Positions 31,006-39,066 of a DNA stretch of 40,847 nt are shown here, piece after piece. The translations under genes were made by a program, and so were the position numbers. The notes below the pieces were generated by a model. It was not told the origin of the DNA. It saw only the letters and a list, made by a program, of their open reading frames with translations, and did not search any database. Position 1 is the stretch's first letter. Each line of letters opens with the position of its first letter. Origin of the DNA: Arthrobacter sp. M4. GTDB taxonomy: Bacteria > Actinomycetota > Actinomycetes > Actinomycetales > Micrococcaceae. The stretch is taken from positions 1 to 40,847 of the forward strand of contig NZ_JAIWYX010000026.1 of assembly GCF_020251205.1 (NCBI RefSeq), read 5' to 3'.

Positions 31006-32081
31006 GTGCAGAATCAACACCCGCCACGTCACTGCAGCGGCGTGGGTCCGCCGTTGAGCCCATGACGCTGGCGTTCCCTGTCACCGTCACGGCGGTGCAC
31101 AAACTCAGCCCGAATTTCCGCAGGGTGACGTTCGGCGGATATTCTCTGCGTGATTTCGGAGTCGCAGGAGAAACGCTGGATCTTCGGATCAAGATCATGA
31201 TTCCATCCCGTGACGCAGATGGCAGGCAGTTGCCACTGCCGGAATTCAGGACGGACCAAGCAGGCTGGTACCAGGAATGGTTGGCGATGGATCCAGCCGT
31301 GCGTGGCGCAATGCGCACGTACACGGTGCGGAATGAACGCCTGGATTCCGTGTACCCGGAAATCGACGTTGATTTTGTGATGCATTTTGATGATCGCTCG
31401 GCAGGGCACAAAAGTGGAGGGCCGGCCGCCAACTGGGCCCTCACCGCGCAGCCCGGAGACACCCTCACGATCATCGGACCGAACAACCGCGCTGCCCACT
31501 GCGTCACGGCTGAGGTGTATTCGGGCATTGAATGGCGCCCGGGGTTAGCGCAGCGGATCCTCTTGGCCGGAGACGAGACGGCGGTGCCGGCCATCAGCGC
31601 CATTCTCTCCAGCCTTCCCGCTGACATGACGGGACACGCCTTTATGGAGGTGCCGGAGGCGGGCGACATCCAGGACCTCAGCTGCGAGGCCGACGTCGAA
31701 ATCACCTGGCTGGTGCGGGGAGCCTCGATTGGACGCTCACGCCCCCACGGCGAACTCCTCAAGGAGGCCGTCCGCAAGGCAGTGCCCGCTCCCGGCTGGG
31801 TGGGCATTAGGGAAGCGGACAGGACCGCCGGACCCGAGCCCGAGGAAATCAACGTGGACCGCGACATCTTGTGGGAGACGCCCGCACGCATGGATGCCGC
31901 GGCCATCGAGGCAGGGAAGAACCCGGACAAGCCTGCGGGAGCGCTGCCGTTCTACGCGTGGATCGCGGGCGAGGCTGGCGTGGTCAAGGAGATGCGCCGC
32001 TACCTGGTATGCGACGTCGGCATCGACCGGAAACAGGTGGCGTTCATGGGGTACTGGCGAGAAGGCAAAGCCGAACTGTGA
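31002..32081 (+). CDS. Siderophore-interacting protein (FAD-dependent ferric reductase, ViuB-like)
   Basis: A 359-residue cytosolic flavoprotein. The FAD-binding barrel includes LSPNFRRVTFGGYSL (about 26-40) and the FAD motif RTYTVRNERLD (about 106-116), followed by the SIP-specific FVMHFDDRSAGHKSGGPAANWALTAQPGDTLTIIGPN. The NAD(P)H region has RILLAGDETAVPAISAILSSLP (about 185-206) and the C-terminal YAWIAGEAGVVKEMRRYLV and VAFMGYWREGKAEL. It removes iron from the imported siderophore by reduction, the final step of the operon. ATGA overlap with the ATPase gene indicates coupling. AAGGAACTGGAG lies upstream. Confidence 0.93.
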   Translation: MSAESTPATSLQRRGSAVEPMTLAFPVTVTAVHKLSPNFRRVTFGGYSLRDFGVAGETLDLRIKIMIPSRDADGRQLPLPEFRTDQAGWYQEWLAMDPAVRGAMRTYTVRNERLDSVYPEIDVDFVMHFDDRSAGHKSGGPAANWALTAQPGDTLTIIGPNNRAAHCVTAEVYSGIEWRPGLAQRILLAGDETAVPAISAILSSLPADMTGHAFMEVPEAGDIQDLSCEADVEITWLVRGASIGRSRPHGELLKEAVRKAVPAPGWVGIREADRTAGPEPEEINVDRDILWETPARMDAAAIEAGKNPDKPAGALPFYAWIAGEAGVVKEMRRYLVCDVGIDRKQVAFMGYWREGKAEL

Positions 32082-32086
32082 CTTCG

Positions 32087-32102
32087 CTCCGGGAGTCCGG
32101 AG
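32087..32102. terminator. Hairpin after the siderophore operon
   Basis: CTCCGG (32087-32092) and CCGGAG (32097-32102) pair around GAGT in the 28-bp gap between convergent genes. No T-run follows, so the call is moderate. Confidence 0.4.
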
Positions 32103-32109
32103 AGGGGGG

Positions 32110-32715
32110 CTAAGCCTTCCGCGGCACCTCAACATAGAAGACGTAACCGGAGGTGAAGGGCTTGGACCAATCCCGGTGGTGCATTGCCGGCCGGTACAGG
32201 TGTCCGTAGGGGTCGCGGACAGTGACGTAGTTGAGGCTCGAGCCGTGGCCCAGCCGGCGGTCGACGTCGGCAAGGCTCGCCAGTTGCTCTACGTTGCCGC
32301 CGTCGTTGAGTTCCCAGCCGCCACCTGGGGTGCCGCCTTCCTCCAGTTCCAGGGTTTCGAAGAGATCGGCCAGGAGCCCAGCATGGGTTTCCGGGTGGAA
32401 GCGGCGGAGTTTGTGCTGCCCGGCCCCGGACTTGTGGTCCGCAGTCCAGGCTTTGTCCAGCCAATCGAAGTCGACTTTGTGTACAGCGGGGCCAAGGACT
32501 GGCTGCCGTCGCGGATCGAGGGCCAGAAGGTATTGCATCCCTCCCCGATCGATAATGCAGGTAGCTTCATTGACGTATTCGAATGCTGCAATGAGGTCTG
32601 CCTCGGAGCGATGATAGGAAAATGCGCCGGAATCATCGACCGCCACAAAATCGCGGACGGCTGCGGGATCCTGCGGACCGGGCGTCGCCGGCTGTGGTTG
32701 CGGAGAAATAATCAT
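32110..32715 (-). CDS. Hypothetical protein, 201 residues
   Basis: A soluble 201-residue protein with no family I can name. The N-terminus is Pro/Gln-rich. The body has FVAVDDSGAFSYHRSEADLIAAFEYVNEATCIIDRGG near residue 23, DFDWLDKAWTADH, and a C-terminal YVTVRDPYGHLYRPAMHHRDWSKPFTSGYVFYVEVPRKA. No membrane or signal segment is seen. The start is ATG with GAAGGG close upstream (GGAG further off). It converges on the siderophore operon. Codon use is like its neighbours, so it appears to be a genuine resident gene. Confidence 0.75.
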   Translation of the reverse strand: MIISPQPQPATPGPQDPAAVRDFVAVDDSGAFSYHRSEADLIAAFEYVNEATCIIDRGGMQYLLALDPRRQPVLGPAVHKVDFDWLDKAWTADHKSGAGQHKLRRFHPETHAGLLADLFETLELEEGGTPGGGWELNDGGNVEQLASLADVDRRLGHGSSLNYVTVRDPYGHLYRPAMHHRDWSKPFTSGYVFYVEVPRKA

Positions 32716-32961
32716 TGCCCTTCAGCTCCAGTTGGGCTTTGGACATGAGGGCCGGTCCCTTATGTCCTGGTATCAATCTCACCACCACAAGGACGCGTAC
32801 GGCAGATTGCTTGACGTCATCAATATGCTCACGGGCCGGAAATTTACGCTCCGTTTACGCTTTGGAACGGTTCCGAGGCCTTGACAAGGGAGCTTGGCGA
32901 GGTCAGCCCTTATTAACCGTGTCTTTCCCCCAACGTTGAGCGTCGTGAGTACAGTGGCCGC

Positions 32962-33813
32962 GTGGGCAGCTCTTTGCTTGGTCCTGGACCGGATGGGCGA
33001 CGGGTGTTTGTGGCCATGGGTGACTCTTTCACCGAAGGAGTCGGGGACCGGAACAAGCACCTGCCCAACGGCGTGCGCGGATGGGCGGACCGCGTTGCGG
33101 AAAAGCTCGCCAAAGCTGAGCCGGGGTGGGAATACGCCAACCTCGCCATCCGCAGCAAAAGGCTCCGGCAGATCATCCAGGATCAGTTGGAACCGGCGCT
33201 GGCCATGAAACCGACGCTGATCACGCTTTACGCCGGCGGGAACGACATTCTGGACTTCGGCACGGACATGGAACAACTCATGGCCGATTATGAGTGGCTC
33301 GTGTCGCAATTGGCAGCGACGGGCGCCACGCTGGTCCTGTTCACTGGATATGACGTGAAGGTGTCCGCCGTGCTGGAGCCGCTTCGCCGACGCAACGCAA
33401 TGTACAACTCACGCGTTCGGGAACTGGCTGGATGGTACGGTGCAGTGCTTCTGGACTACTGGTGCCTGGACGCGTATCACGACAAGCGGATGTGGGACAC
33501 AGACAGGCTGCACATGTCCAAGGCAGGCCACAAATACATGGCCGCACAGGTTCTTGACCACCTGGGCGTCCAACACTCCTACACCCCCAAGGACTGGGAA
33601 CCTCCGGCCAAGCTGGGACTGCGCGAATGGGCCCAACGCCAGCGCCAATGGATCCGCGAGTGGGTGCTCCCGCTCTTTCAGCGCAAGCTGCAAGGCATCA
33701 CCCTGGGAGACTCGCTGAGTCCGCGCTGGCCGGAGCCCGTGAGGGTGCCGCGCAAAGGTGGTCTGCGCAAGGTGGCCGAACGCCAGGCCGCGGCCCGGGC
33801 CGCGGGGGAGTGA
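32962..33813 (+). CDS. SGNH/GDSL hydrolase (copy 1)
   Basis: A 283-residue SGNH-fold esterase. Block I has the nucleophile Ser in VAMGDSFTEGVGD (about residue 22), block III is TLYAGGNDILDFG (about 94), and block V has Asp and His in DTDRLHMSKAGHKYMA (about 177-183). No signal peptide is seen, so it is probably cytosolic and hydrolyses an ester or thioester. A basic C-terminal tail (RVPRKGGLRKVAERQAAARAAG) is absent from the copy at 35413-36174. The GTG is not preceded by a ribosome binding site, while TACAGT sits six bases upstream, consistent with leaderless translation; an ATG within the GDS motif region is the alternative. Confidence 0.82.
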   Translation: MGSSLLGPGPDGRRVFVAMGDSFTEGVGDRNKHLPNGVRGWADRVAEKLAKAEPGWEYANLAIRSKRLRQIIQDQLEPALAMKPTLITLYAGGNDILDFGTDMEQLMADYEWLVSQLAATGATLVLFTGYDVKVSAVLEPLRRRNAMYNSRVRELAGWYGAVLLDYWCLDAYHDKRMWDTDRLHMSKAGHKYMAAQVLDHLGVQHSYTPKDWEPPAKLGLREWAQRQRQWIREWVLPLFQRKLQGITLGDSLSPRWPEPVRVPRKGGLRKVAERQAAARAAGE

Positions 33814-33824
33814 ATGTCCGGTTC

Positions 33825-34112
33825 CTACTTGTCCAGCAGGTTCTCGAAGCCCTCCGCAGCGCTGGTGACCGTGAATTCTATGATCTCGAATTCGGCCACA
33901 CCGTTGATGTAGAAGGGGTCCTTGGCGAGTGCCGCATCCAGGGCGGAGCGGTCCGCGGTGGACAGCAGTACGCCACCCACCGCCGGAACGCGGCGTCCGG
34001 ACGCAACGAACAGGCCGGCGTCGAAGGACTCTTTCACCCAACGCATGTGCGAGGGCCGGTGGAAGTCGACAATATCGTCCGGGACCTTGTAGGTCAGGGA
34101 GACAATGAACAT
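33825..34112 (-). CDS. YciI-like protein
   Basis: A 95-residue protein of the YciI family (dimeric alpha/beta barrel). It shows MFIVSLTYKVPDDIVDFHRPSHMRWVKESFDAGLFVASGRRVPAVGGVLL, where the Asp and His of the family's putative active site are present, and DPFYINGVAEFEIIEF near residue 66. Function is unknown; members are thought to be small enzymes or ligand-binding proteins. The gene begins 16 bases after the oxidoreductase gene on the same strand and is probably in its operon. The start is ATG with a weak upstream site. Confidence 0.88.
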   Translation of the reverse strand: MFIVSLTYKVPDDIVDFHRPSHMRWVKESFDAGLFVASGRRVPAVGGVLLSTADRSALDAALAKDPFYINGVAEFEIIEFTVTSAAEGFENLLDK

Positions 34113-34128
34113 GGCCCCAGACTATCGG

Positions 34129-34764
34129 CTACGGCAGCAGCTTGACCGCGGAGTCCCAGTTGTAGTCCGGGTGGGCGTCGCTGATCTGCAGGTTCATCAC
34201 CAGCAGCATAAAGGCTTCCAGCTCGCGGGCCCGGCGGAGGGGTCCGACGACGATCGGCCGGAGACCGGCGTCGCTCACCAAATCCGCGACGGCGGCAGTC
34301 GCCTCCGTGGAATCGCCCGCCACCAGGACGTCAATCACCTGGCCAGCGACGGAGCCTTCGCCAAGAGTGGCGGCAAAGACAGTATTAAAGGCCTTGACCA
34401 CGGAGGCATTCGGCACAATTCGCTGAAGCTCTTCCGCCGCGGAGGAACCCGCCGGAACGGTGAGGGAATCGAAGGTGCCTGTGTCCACCGGATTGGAGAT
34501 GTCCACGATTGTCTTGCCGTTTAATGACTCGCCGTAGGTTTCGAGGATTTCCTTGGACACGGGGAAGAAGGTGGCTGGAACTACCAGACCGCTTTCGACC
34601 GCGTCGGTTCCGGTGATTCCGGACGTTCCATTGACCTTGGCGGCAAGTGCGGCTCCCCTGTCTGCACTGCGGCTCAGGACCTGAATTGATTTTCCTGCCC
34701 TCGCGGCACGGGCGGCGATTCCAGATGCCATGTTCCCGGTGCCGACGATCGTGATGTCAGCCAT
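34129..34764 (-). CDS. NADPH/F420-type oxidoreductase with Rossmann fold
   Basis: A 211-residue protein like NADPH-dependent F420 reductases. The N-terminal dinucleotide motif is ITIVGTGNMASGIAARAARAG (about residues 4-24), with the basic VLSRSADRG suited to NADP. Then come KTIVDISNPVD (about 88), the family hallmark NASVVKAFNTVFA (about 126) and a C-terminal PIVVGPLRRARELEAFMLLVMNLQI. It probably transfers hydride from NADPH to F420, FMN or a related cofactor. The ATG opening MADITIVG was chosen because AGAGG lies ten bases before it. It is divergent from the MarR gene and shares its control region. Confidence 0.85.
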   Translation of the reverse strand: MADITIVGTGNMASGIAARAARAGKSIQVLSRSADRGAALAAKVNGTSGITGTDAVESGLVVPATFFPVSKEILETYGESLNGKTIVDISNPVDTGTFDSLTVPAGSSAAEELQRIVPNASVVKAFNTVFAATLGEGSVAGQVIDVLVAGDSTEATAAVADLVSDAGLRPIVVGPLRRARELEAFMLLVMNLQISDAHPDYNWDSAVKLLP

Positions 34765-34808
34765 GATGTTTACCTCTGTTCCCTTTATTCCAACCCTAGA
34801 ACTAGATA

Positions 34809-34822
34809 GTTGAAGCATCAAC
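34809..34822. promoter_or_regulatory. Palindromic operator between oxidoreductase and MarR genes
   Basis: GTTGA-AGCA-TCAAC is a perfect inverted repeat in the 86-bp divergent region, inside a short AT-rich tract. MarR regulators commonly bind such sites next to their own gene, so it probably controls both directions. Confidence 0.6.
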
Positions 34823-34850
34823 CATCGAATTTTTCTTCTAAGATGGATCC

Positions 34851-35357
34851 ATGACCGAACCGCGCTGGCTAAACCCCGAGGAACGCCGAGCCTGGCTCGC
34901 GCTCCTGAGCATCACCACGCTCCTGCCAGCGGCATTGGATACGCAGTTGCAGAACGCCGGCAAGCTTTCCCTTTTCGACTACAACGTGCTTGCCATGCTG
35001 TCCGAAGCGGAGGGGCGGTTCCTCCCGATGAGTGAGTTGGCCGCACGGACGTCAGCCTCGTTGTCCCGGCTCTCCCACGTGGTCACCAAGCTCCAGAAGC
35101 GTGGCTGGGTGGAGCGTCAGGCGCACCCCCGCGACGCCCGCGTGACCGTGGCCCATCTCACTGAAGTTGGCTGGCAGACGATCGTCAGCCTGGCCCCCGG
35201 ACACGTGGAAAGCGTTCGGGACCTCATGATGGACGCGATGACCCCCGACGACGTCAACAACCTTGCACGCATTGGCGAGAAGATCGTTGCCAGGCTCGAC
35301 GGCGACCACTGGATCCTGCGGGAAGGCCAGGCTAGCCGGGCTAGGCCGGCTAACTAG
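34851..35357 (+). CDS. MarR family transcriptional regulator
   Basis: A 168-residue regulator. The winged helix-turn-helix spans about 40-115: FDYNVLAMLSEAEGRFLPMSELAARTSASLSRLSHVVTKLQKRGWVERQAHPRDARVTVAHLTEVG, including the DxR wing as DARVTVAHLTE. Flanking helices (LLSITTLLPAALDTQL and the C-terminal ARIGEKIVARLDG) form the dimer interface. It probably represses the divergent oxidoreductase-YciI pair and itself through the palindrome 29 bases before its start. The effector is unknown. It ends 55 bases before the second SGNH hydrolase gene. Confidence 0.92.
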   Translation: MTEPRWLNPEERRAWLALLSITTLLPAALDTQLQNAGKLSLFDYNVLAMLSEAEGRFLPMSELAARTSASLSRLSHVVTKLQKRGWVERQAHPRDARVTVAHLTEVGWQTIVSLAPGHVESVRDLMMDAMTPDDVNNLARIGEKIVARLDGDHWILREGQASRARPAN

Positions 35358-35412
35358 CCGGAATACACCTGCTATTTTTGTTGCTCCGGGCACCCAGTGG
35401 CACACTGACGCT

Positions 35413-36174
35413 ATGGATTTTTCCGCCGTCTATGTCGCACTGGGGGACTCGTTCACTGAAGGCGTCGGGGACGTCGATCCAACACGGCCTAACGGCGTTC
35501 GCGGATGGGCGGACCGGGTGGCGGAACAGTTGTGCAGGGCCGATGACGGGCTCGGCTACGCCAACCTCGCTATCCGGGGCCGCAAGCTCAGGTCCATCGT
35601 CGCCGAACAGGTGGATGCCGCCGTCGCGCTTAAACCCACTTTGGTGACGCTCTATGCGGGAGCCAACGATATTCTCCGCCCCAAAGTGGACATCGATGCG
35701 CTCATGGTGGACTACCAGGCCGCGGTGGAGAAGCTCAGCGCCACTGGCGCCACGGTGGTCCTGTTCACGGGATTCGACGCCCGTGGGTCCAAGGTTTTCA
35801 GCAGAATGCGCGGCCGCACGGCCATCTACAACGAACTCGTCCGCGGAATTGCCGGAGACCACGGAGCATTGTTGGTGGATTACTGGCGCTTTTCCGAGTA
35901 CTACGACTGGCGAATGTGGGCCCAGGACAGGATGCACATGTCCACTGCCGGGCACATCAACATGGCGAGGCGGGTCCTGTCCGTCCTGAAGCACGACGCC
36001 GAGATCGAGGTTCCCCCGCTCGAGCCGCTACAGGTTCTGACTCGCACCGAGGCCCTTCGCGCCAACGCCCTCTGGGTACGGGATTTCGCCGCTCCGTGGG
36101 TGATGCGCCGCGTCCGCGGCACGTCCTCCGGCGATGGGCTCAACCCCCGCTACCCGGAGCCGATCCGGCTTTAG
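35413..36174 (+). CDS. SGNH/GDSL hydrolase (copy 2)
   Basis: A 253-residue SGNH hydrolase paralogous to the one at 32962-33813. It has VALGDSFTEGVGDVDPTRPNGVRGWADRVAEQL (nucleophile Ser near residue 12), TLYAGANDILRP (Asn/Asp of block III near 83; the first Gly-Asn context is changed to GAND) and DRMHMSTAGHINMARRVL (Asp and His near 170). The two share the order GDSFTEGVGD, NGVRGWADRVAE, YANLAIR and RMW. No signal peptide is visible. The ATG lacks a ribosome binding site and CACACT lies seven bases upstream, so leaderless translation is possible. The start fits the alignment with copy 1. Confidence 0.87.
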   Translation: MDFSAVYVALGDSFTEGVGDVDPTRPNGVRGWADRVAEQLCRADDGLGYANLAIRGRKLRSIVAEQVDAAVALKPTLVTLYAGANDILRPKVDIDALMVDYQAAVEKLSATGATVVLFTGFDARGSKVFSRMRGRTAIYNELVRGIAGDHGALLVDYWRFSEYYDWRMWAQDRMHMSTAGHINMARRVLSVLKHDAEIEVPPLEPLQVLTRTEALRANALWVRDFAAPWVMRRVRGTSSGDGLNPRYPEPIRL

Positions 36175-36183
36175 GCTCCCAAG

Positions 36184-36999
36184 TCACCCCGCGGCCAGCC
36201 TGAACCCCGGCGTGGCGAGCAGTCCGCCGTCGTTCTTGACCACTAAAACGGCCACGTCCCACTCCTCGACGGCCAGATCCAGCGTCCGCTGTCCGCCGAC
36301 CATAATTGCAGTGGCCAGCACATCCGCGGCAATGATGCCCCGAGCCGCCACCGACACTTGCCGGAACTGCCGCATTGCCAGACCTGATGGCGACAGGCCC
36401 GCCGACCAGATGTGCTGTCCACGTTCGGACGTCCCCGACGTCGCCAAGGCATTCATAACCGGCGGCGATCCGCCCAGCGGGAAAGCCGTCAGCAGCGTCC
36501 GGCGATCCGCCGGGTCAAGCACCCCAGCCAGCCAAGGTCTGCCACTTCCTGGGACCGGGGAACCGTTCACCAGGACATCGCCGCCCGCATTGAGGCACCA
36601 GTCCCGGAGTCCCAAGGCCAGCAGCGATGTCCCCGCCTCGCGGATGGCCTGCGCTTTCACGATGCCGGAGAGGTCTACCACGCCGTCTGGCCGCTCGGGC
36701 GTAAACGCCCCACCGGTCAGGATGCGCCAGCGGGCCGCGTCCGCGTAACAGTCGCGCATCACCTCCGACGCCTCCTCCAGCGTCAGCTCGCCCCTCGCCA
36801 TGGCGCTAGCCTCCGACGCCGGACGGTACAGGCTGAAGATCGAGTCAAGTTCGGTGAAAACACGTTCGACGACGGCGGTGGCCGCTTCGAGTTCGTCGAC
36901 CGTTGTGTGCGCATCGCCTTTCAGGGGGATAGTGAGGCTGACCACTGTGCCCATGGAAGTGAAGGTGCGGGCACGCAGGGAGCTAGAAGTTTGCTGCAT
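36184..36999 (-). CDS. apbE: FAD:protein FMN transferase (ApbE)
   Basis: A 271-residue ApbE-family enzyme that covalently attaches FMN from FAD to a Thr of a partner protein outside the membrane. Visible are the N-terminal SMGTVVSLTIP, LDSIFSLYRPASEAS (about 49-63), the FAD-contact GVVDLSGIVKAQAIREAG (about 118) where the usual D(L/P)xGxxKG is DLSGIVKA, LRDWCLNAGGDVLVNG (about 145) and NALATSGTSERGQHI (about 199). The likely target is the FMN-binding protein encoded directly upstream; the genes overlap by 17 bases. The ATG opening MQQTSSSL was chosen because the longer frame reads back into that neighbour. Confidence 0.9.
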   Translation of the reverse strand: MQQTSSSLRARTFTSMGTVVSLTIPLKGDAHTTVDELEAATAVVERVFTELDSIFSLYRPASEASAMARGELTLEEASEVMRDCYADAARWRILTGGAFTPERPDGVVDLSGIVKAQAIREAGTSLLALGLRDWCLNAGGDVLVNGSPVPGSGRPWLAGVLDPADRRTLLTAFPLGGSPPVMNALATSGTSERGQHIWSAGLSPSGLAMRQFRQVSVAARGIIAADVLATAIMVGGQRTLDLAVEEWDVAVLVVKNDGGLLATPGFRLAAG

Positions 37000-37558
37000 C
37001 GAGGGCCGCCTGAAGGGATGTGAGGTACGCCTCGCTGGTGACTGTGGCGCCACTGATGGTTTGCACGTCGGCAGATTGCGCGGCCAGGACCTCTGAACGC
37101 AGCAGGGGAGCGGCACGGTTGCTGATCTGTACGGACTTGCGGTCGTCGTCCGTCAGCTTGAGCGCGGTGACATCCGTGATCGTTCCTGCTTTCACGGTCA
37201 CTTGAACCTGCACCGAGCCGAACCTTGTAGTTACGACGGAGCCTTGGTAGGTGCCGCCAGCCTTCGCGGAGGCTCCTGCGGAAGCGGAACCGGACGTGCT
37301 GCCTGAACCGCTGCTGCCTGAACCGCTGTTGCCCGCACCGCTGTTGCCCGAACCGCTGTTGCCTGAACCGCCGTTGCCCGCACCGCCGTTGCCCGCACCG
37401 CCGGCGGCCGCTCCGTTTGAGCTTGCATTTCCGTTGGTTCCCGCTGCCGTTGTGGTGATCGAGGCGTTGCTGTCTGAGACGTGGAGGCCGTACTGCCAAC
37501 CCGCGATCAGGATGCCGGTTGAGGCGATAGCCGCGGATACACCTGCTCGGAATCTCAC
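36983..37558 (-). CDS. FMN-binding domain protein with repetitive linker
   Basis: A 191-residue membrane-anchored or secreted flavoprotein. An N-terminal hydrophobic segment (AAIASTGILIAGWQYGLHV) is followed by a Gly/Asn/Ser/Ala-rich linker of about 60 residues encoded by 15-bp repeats. The FMN-binding domain occupies about 102-190: GTYQGSVVTTRFGSVQVQVTVKAGTITDVTALKL, then the flavinylation motif ISGAT, whose Thr172 should carry covalent FMN. It would pass electrons outward from the ferric-reductase-like protein encoded upstream. The start is GTG, overlapping that gene's stop by four bases, and its 3' end overlaps apbE. Confidence 0.88.
   Translation of the reverse strand: MRFRAGVSAAIASTGILIAGWQYGLHVSDSNASITTTAAGTNGNASSNGAAAGGAGNGGAGNGGSGNSGSGNSGAGNSGSGSSGSGSTSGSASAGASAKAGGTYQGSVVTTRFGSVQVQVTVKAGTITDVTALKLTDDDRKSVQISNRAAPLLRSEVLAAQSADVQTISGATVTSEAYLTSLQAALDAANF
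37298..37402. repeat. 15-bp tandem repeats encoding Gly/Ser/Asn linker
   Basis: About seven units related to CTGTTGCCCGAACCG on the plus strand encode GNSGSGNGGAG-type linker of the minus-strand FMN-binding protein. Units are in frame, so copy-number changes would alter only the linker length. Confidence 0.9.
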
Positions 37559-39066
37559 CAGTCAAACCTTTCGTTGTGGATCTGTTCGTCCTTTGCCCCG
37601 GATGACTTGGCGTCTGCAATTACGTGCCGCGTCCACGCCGAGGGACCGCAAATGTAGATGTCGGCATCGGCCAGGTCTGGGGCATAGTCGACGAGGCGGT
37701 AGCCAGCATCCGCGGCTTCTGCCGGCAACCAGCCGGCGGCGTCGCGCGCAACGGTGCCGTTCGCGCCGGGGTGACCTCCCGCCGTCGGGGATTTCGCGGC
37801 GGTGGCCTGCTGTCTCCTGCTTCTAGGACCGGTGAGGTGGTAGAGGGTTGCTCCGCGGGCCTCGCAGAGCGCCATGATTTCGCGCCCCAGATACAGTTCG
37901 TCTGGGCTGCCGCCGCGAAGGATCACGGTGGCGTCGCCGGGGCTGAACGGCGTACTTTCCAGGAGCGCCCGCAGCGGCGTGATCCCGATTCCGGCCCCGA
38001 TGAGCACCAGGCGTCGACGAGTCCTGGCTGCGCTGCTGAAAAGTCCGTACGGTCCTTCGACGGCCACTTTTGTCCCTGGTTTGAGCGAGGCCAGTGCGGC
38101 CGAACCCTTGCCCAAATTTCGGACTGTGATGCGGATCTGCCCCACGCCTGGCGGGCTGGTGGGCCGTGGTTCAGCGGACATACTGAAAGGGTGCGCGTGC
38201 CACCATAGGCCGGGAGCCAGGAACCTCCAGATGAAGAACCTGCCTCCGTGTCCCGTGAGCCTGTCCACGTGTAGCCCGTCCATCACGATGCTGACCACAC
38301 CCGGCGCTTCGGGCACCACGCCGTGGACGGTGAGCTGATGACGGAACGTCGCCCGGAGTGGCGTGACCACTCGGTACCAGATGAGCGCGGCGCCGGTTGC
38401 TACGCAGAGGGCCATCCAGTACCAGCGCTGCCATGTTCCCTCAGCGAAGAGCCCACCGACGCTGAACTGATGCGGAATGGATGTTGCCACGGCAAGGTAC
38501 GTCAAGAGATGGACGCAGTACCAAAACTCATACGGGAAGCGCCGCCGAACGATCACCAGCGACGTCAGCACAATTCCGATGAACAGCGCCAACGATACGA
38601 ACGCCAGCCACATGTCCGGCACCAGTGTCCAGAGTGCGATCGACTCACTCACTGGATCAAGGCCTTCCGCCATGCCGTAGCCGATTGCCACAAGAACGCC
38701 GTGTGCCAAAAGCAGGTACAGCGACGGCTTGCCCAGCCGGCGGTGGAACTCCAAGGCCCGGTCATGGCCAACTGTGGCGTCGATCAACGGAATCCTCGCG
38801 GCGAGCAGCAGCATCACGAGCACCAGGTCCATGCCCACCAACCCGGCCACGATCCCAGCAGCCGTGACCGCGTCGCCGACCGTTCCGATAGAGGAGGCAC
38901 CGCCGTCGGCCAGCCATAAAGCCACCGAGATGGCCAGCGACGACCATAGCCCGACGGCCAGCAGATCGGCCCGGAACATCCGGCGACGGCCCTGCGCCTC
39001 GAAGGATGTGGTCGAGGCCGGTTTGTTCGCCAGTTTTGGTGACGGGGGCTTCAGTACTGAGTGCAT
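37555..39066 (-). CDS. Ferric-reductase-like transmembrane flavocytochrome
   Basis: A 503-residue membrane oxidoreductase. Residues about 30-235 hold six helices with the heme-ligand His residues of the ferric reductase domain (HRRLGKPSLYLLLAHGVLVAIGYG and EFWYCVHLLTYLAVATSIPHQF). A ferredoxin-reductase module follows: FAD-binding HPFSMSAEP (about 292), GPYGLFSS, NAD(P)H-binding IGAGIGITPLRALLE (about 350) and YICGPSAWTRHV (about 475). It should carry electrons from NAD(P)H across the membrane to the FMN-binding protein or an external acceptor such as ferric iron. An inserted linker RSRRQQATAAKSPTAGGHPG lies within the reductase. It is the first gene of the operon; the ribosome binding site is weak. 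Confidence 0.88.
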   Translation of the reverse strand: MHSVLKPPSPKLANKPASTTSFEAQGRRRMFRADLLAVGLWSSLAISVALWLADGGASSIGTVGDAVTAAGIVAGLVGMDLVLVMLLLAARIPLIDATVGHDRALEFHRRLGKPSLYLLLAHGVLVAIGYGMAEGLDPVSESIALWTLVPDMWLAFVSLALFIGIVLTSLVIVRRRFPYEFWYCVHLLTYLAVATSIPHQFSVGGLFAEGTWQRWYWMALCVATGAALIWYRVVTPLRATFRHQLTVHGVVPEAPGVVSIVMDGLHVDRLTGHGGRFFIWRFLAPGLWWHAHPFSMSAEPRPTSPPGVGQIRITVRNLGKGSAALASLKPGTKVAVEGPYGLFSSAARTRRRLVLIGAGIGITPLRALLESTPFSPGDATVILRGGSPDELYLGREIMALCEARGATLYHLTGPRSRRQQATAAKSPTAGGHPGANGTVARDAAGWLPAEAADAGYRLVDYAPDLADADIYICGPSAWTRHVIADAKSSGAKDEQIHNERFDW

